A DNA stretch of 6,314 nt. Origin: JANLWK01 sp031364505. GTDB lineage: Bacteria; Eisenbacteria; RBG-16-71-46. The notes beneath the pieces were generated by a model. It ran no database searches and was not told the DNA's origin. It saw only the letters and a list, made by a program, of their open reading frames with translations. This document shows positions 5,625 to 6,314 of the stretch, in pieces. The stretch covers positions 1 to 6,314 of the forward strand of contig JANLWK010000215.1 in the NCBI GenBank assembly GCA_031364505.1, written 5' to 3'. The position numbers and the translations under genes were made by a program. Positions within the stretch are counted from its first letter, which is position 1. The number at the start of each line of letters is the position of its first letter.

Positions 5625-6314
5625 ATGGGCCTCGAATTCCTGGCGCGCGTGCGCCGCAGCACGCTCGGGCTGGCCGCGGTCGCCGCATTGGTGACGTCGC
5701 GCTACCGCACCCCGATGGACGGACTCGCCGTGGCGCTCGGCGCCGTGTGGTCGCTGCTGAACCTGATGTTGCTCGAGCGCGTGATCACGGCGGTGACGGG
5801 CCCGGGCCGCGGAACGCCGGCCGCCGTCCGCCGCGCCGCGTTCGGCATCGGCGGCATGCTGCCGTTGTTCGGCATCGGCGGCGTGCTGCTGCTCCGGCTC
5901 TCGCCGGTGGCCCTGCTCGCGGGGTTCGTGGCGCCGTTCGCGGTCATGTTCCTCAAGGCCGTCTCGACCGTGGTGCTCGAGTCGCGCGCGTGGAAGGAGC
6001 TGACGCGCAGCCGCTGGCGCGCGGCGGGGCTCGTCGCGGCGGTGCTGCTCGCGGCGTGGTGGATGGTGCCGGCCAAGGTGATGAGCCAGTCAGACTCTCC
6101 GCACACCGGCACGGTCGAGGTGGCGCCCGAGGCGCACGCGGCCCAGCAGCACGGCTCGGCACCGGCCGCCGAGGCGCATGCCGAGTCCGGTGAGCACGAG
6201 GCGGCGGACCAGGGGCCACAGAAGTTCCCCAACGTCATCACGATCCTCGCGCGGGCCTTCCCGCACGCCGAGTGGGCGCATTTCCTCCACCACTACGAGG
6301 TCGTGATCTTCTCG
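5625..6314 (+). CDS. AtpI-like domain fused to F0 ATP synthase subunit a (AtpB), 5' part
   Basis: The frame is open from ATG 5625 to the window edge (230 residues, no stop). Residues 1-115 look like AtpI: a basic N-terminus, helices at roughly 13-22 and 32-50, a basic loop, then helices at roughly 72-88 and 91-113 ending SPVALLAGF...MFLKAV, a pattern typical of AtpI/subunit I. A basic stretch (LTRSRWR, 126-132) precedes a fifth hydrophobic segment (133-150), then a His/Glu/Ala-rich linker (158-199). From residue 200, KFPNVITIL and AEWAHFLHHYEVVIFS resemble the N-terminus of F0 subunit a, the proton-channel subunit, entering its first helix. Five helices put the linker outside, where subunit a normally has its N-terminus. 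Segment 133-150 ends VPA/K and may be a cleavable signal, giving two proteins after processing. In-frame TGA 5619 fixes ATG 5625 as the earliest start, but it has no SD. Internal starts at ATG 6063 or 6081 could yield a separate AtpB. Domain calls are fairly firm; a single fused product is plausible, not proven. Confidence 0.6.
   Translation, partial: MGLEFLARVRRSTLGLAAVAALVTSRYRTPMDGLAVALGAVWSLLNLMLLERVITAVTGPGRGTPAAVRRAAFGIGGMLPLFGIGGVLLLRLSPVALLAGFVAPFAVMFLKAVSTVVLESRAWKELTRSRWRAAGLVAAVLLAAWWMVPAKVMSQSDSPHTGTVEVAPEAHAAQQHGSAPAAEAHAESGEHEAADQGPQKFPNVITILARAFPHAEWAHFLHHYEVVIFS

Noticed and set aside
5994..5999. AAGGAG inside the fusion as an SD for a separate atpB
   Set aside because: No ATG, GTG or TTG follows at a usable distance in the subunit-a frame; the next in-frame ATG is at 6063. 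The motif is explained by Lys-Glu codons.
5585..6193. 202-codon plus-strand frame overlapping the AtpI-AtpB frame
   Set aside because: Composition is Arg/Gly/Ala-rich without helices, whereas the other frame has clear membrane segments and the subunit-a motif.

Overview
This is a GC-rich, densely coded bacterial chromosome fragment. All six complete stop codons in it are TGA, and third codon positions are strongly G/C. There is no sign of mobile DNA, CRISPR, tRNA or rRNA. The gene content fits a free-living, high-GC bacterium with an F-type ATP synthase: a RocB-like M20 peptidase, an S9 prolyl oligopeptidase, a GT-C membrane glycosyltransferase-like protein, a YajQ/Nudix pair and the start of an atp operon. 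Phyla such as Gemmatimonadota or Eisenbacteria would fit, but that is a guess from general flavour and not a placement.

Layout. (i) Positions 1-4068, plus strand: the C-terminal end of an M20/RocB-like metallopeptidase, then a complete S9-family serine peptidase (best start 380), then a 520-residue polytopic GT-C-type protein whose GTG start overlaps the peptidase stop by four bases. Close spacing suggests one transcript whose promoter lies upstream of the window. (ii) Positions 4069-4142: a short convergent gap rich in GC hairpins. (iii) Positions 4143-5209, minus strand: a Nudix hydrolase followed 14 bases later by a YajQ-family cyclic-di-GMP-binding protein, probably co-transcribed. (iv) Positions 5210-5349: a divergent intergenic region with a good sigma70-type promoter facing right and a short leader that can fold into mutually exclusive hairpins, one of which covers the ribosome binding site. 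(v) Positions 5350-6314, plus strand: the start of the ATP synthase operon, with an AtpZ-like small membrane protein and then a frame that stays open to the window edge.

The most unusual features are in the atp part. The open frame 5625-6314 reads as an AtpI-like four-helix protein joined, without a stop, through a fifth membrane segment and a His/Glu/Ala-rich linker, to the N-terminus of F0 subunit a (AtpB). The number of predicted membrane spans would put the subunit-a N-terminus on its normal periplasmic side. The leader before atpZ has the design of a translational RNA switch: hairpin 1 plus an SD-sequestering hairpin 3, against an alternative hairpin 2. Between atpZ and the fusion is a 9-codon frame with a good SD that ends four bases before the fusion's ATG, which itself has no SD, suggesting reinitiation. 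These three points are inferences from reading the sequence and have testable predictions.
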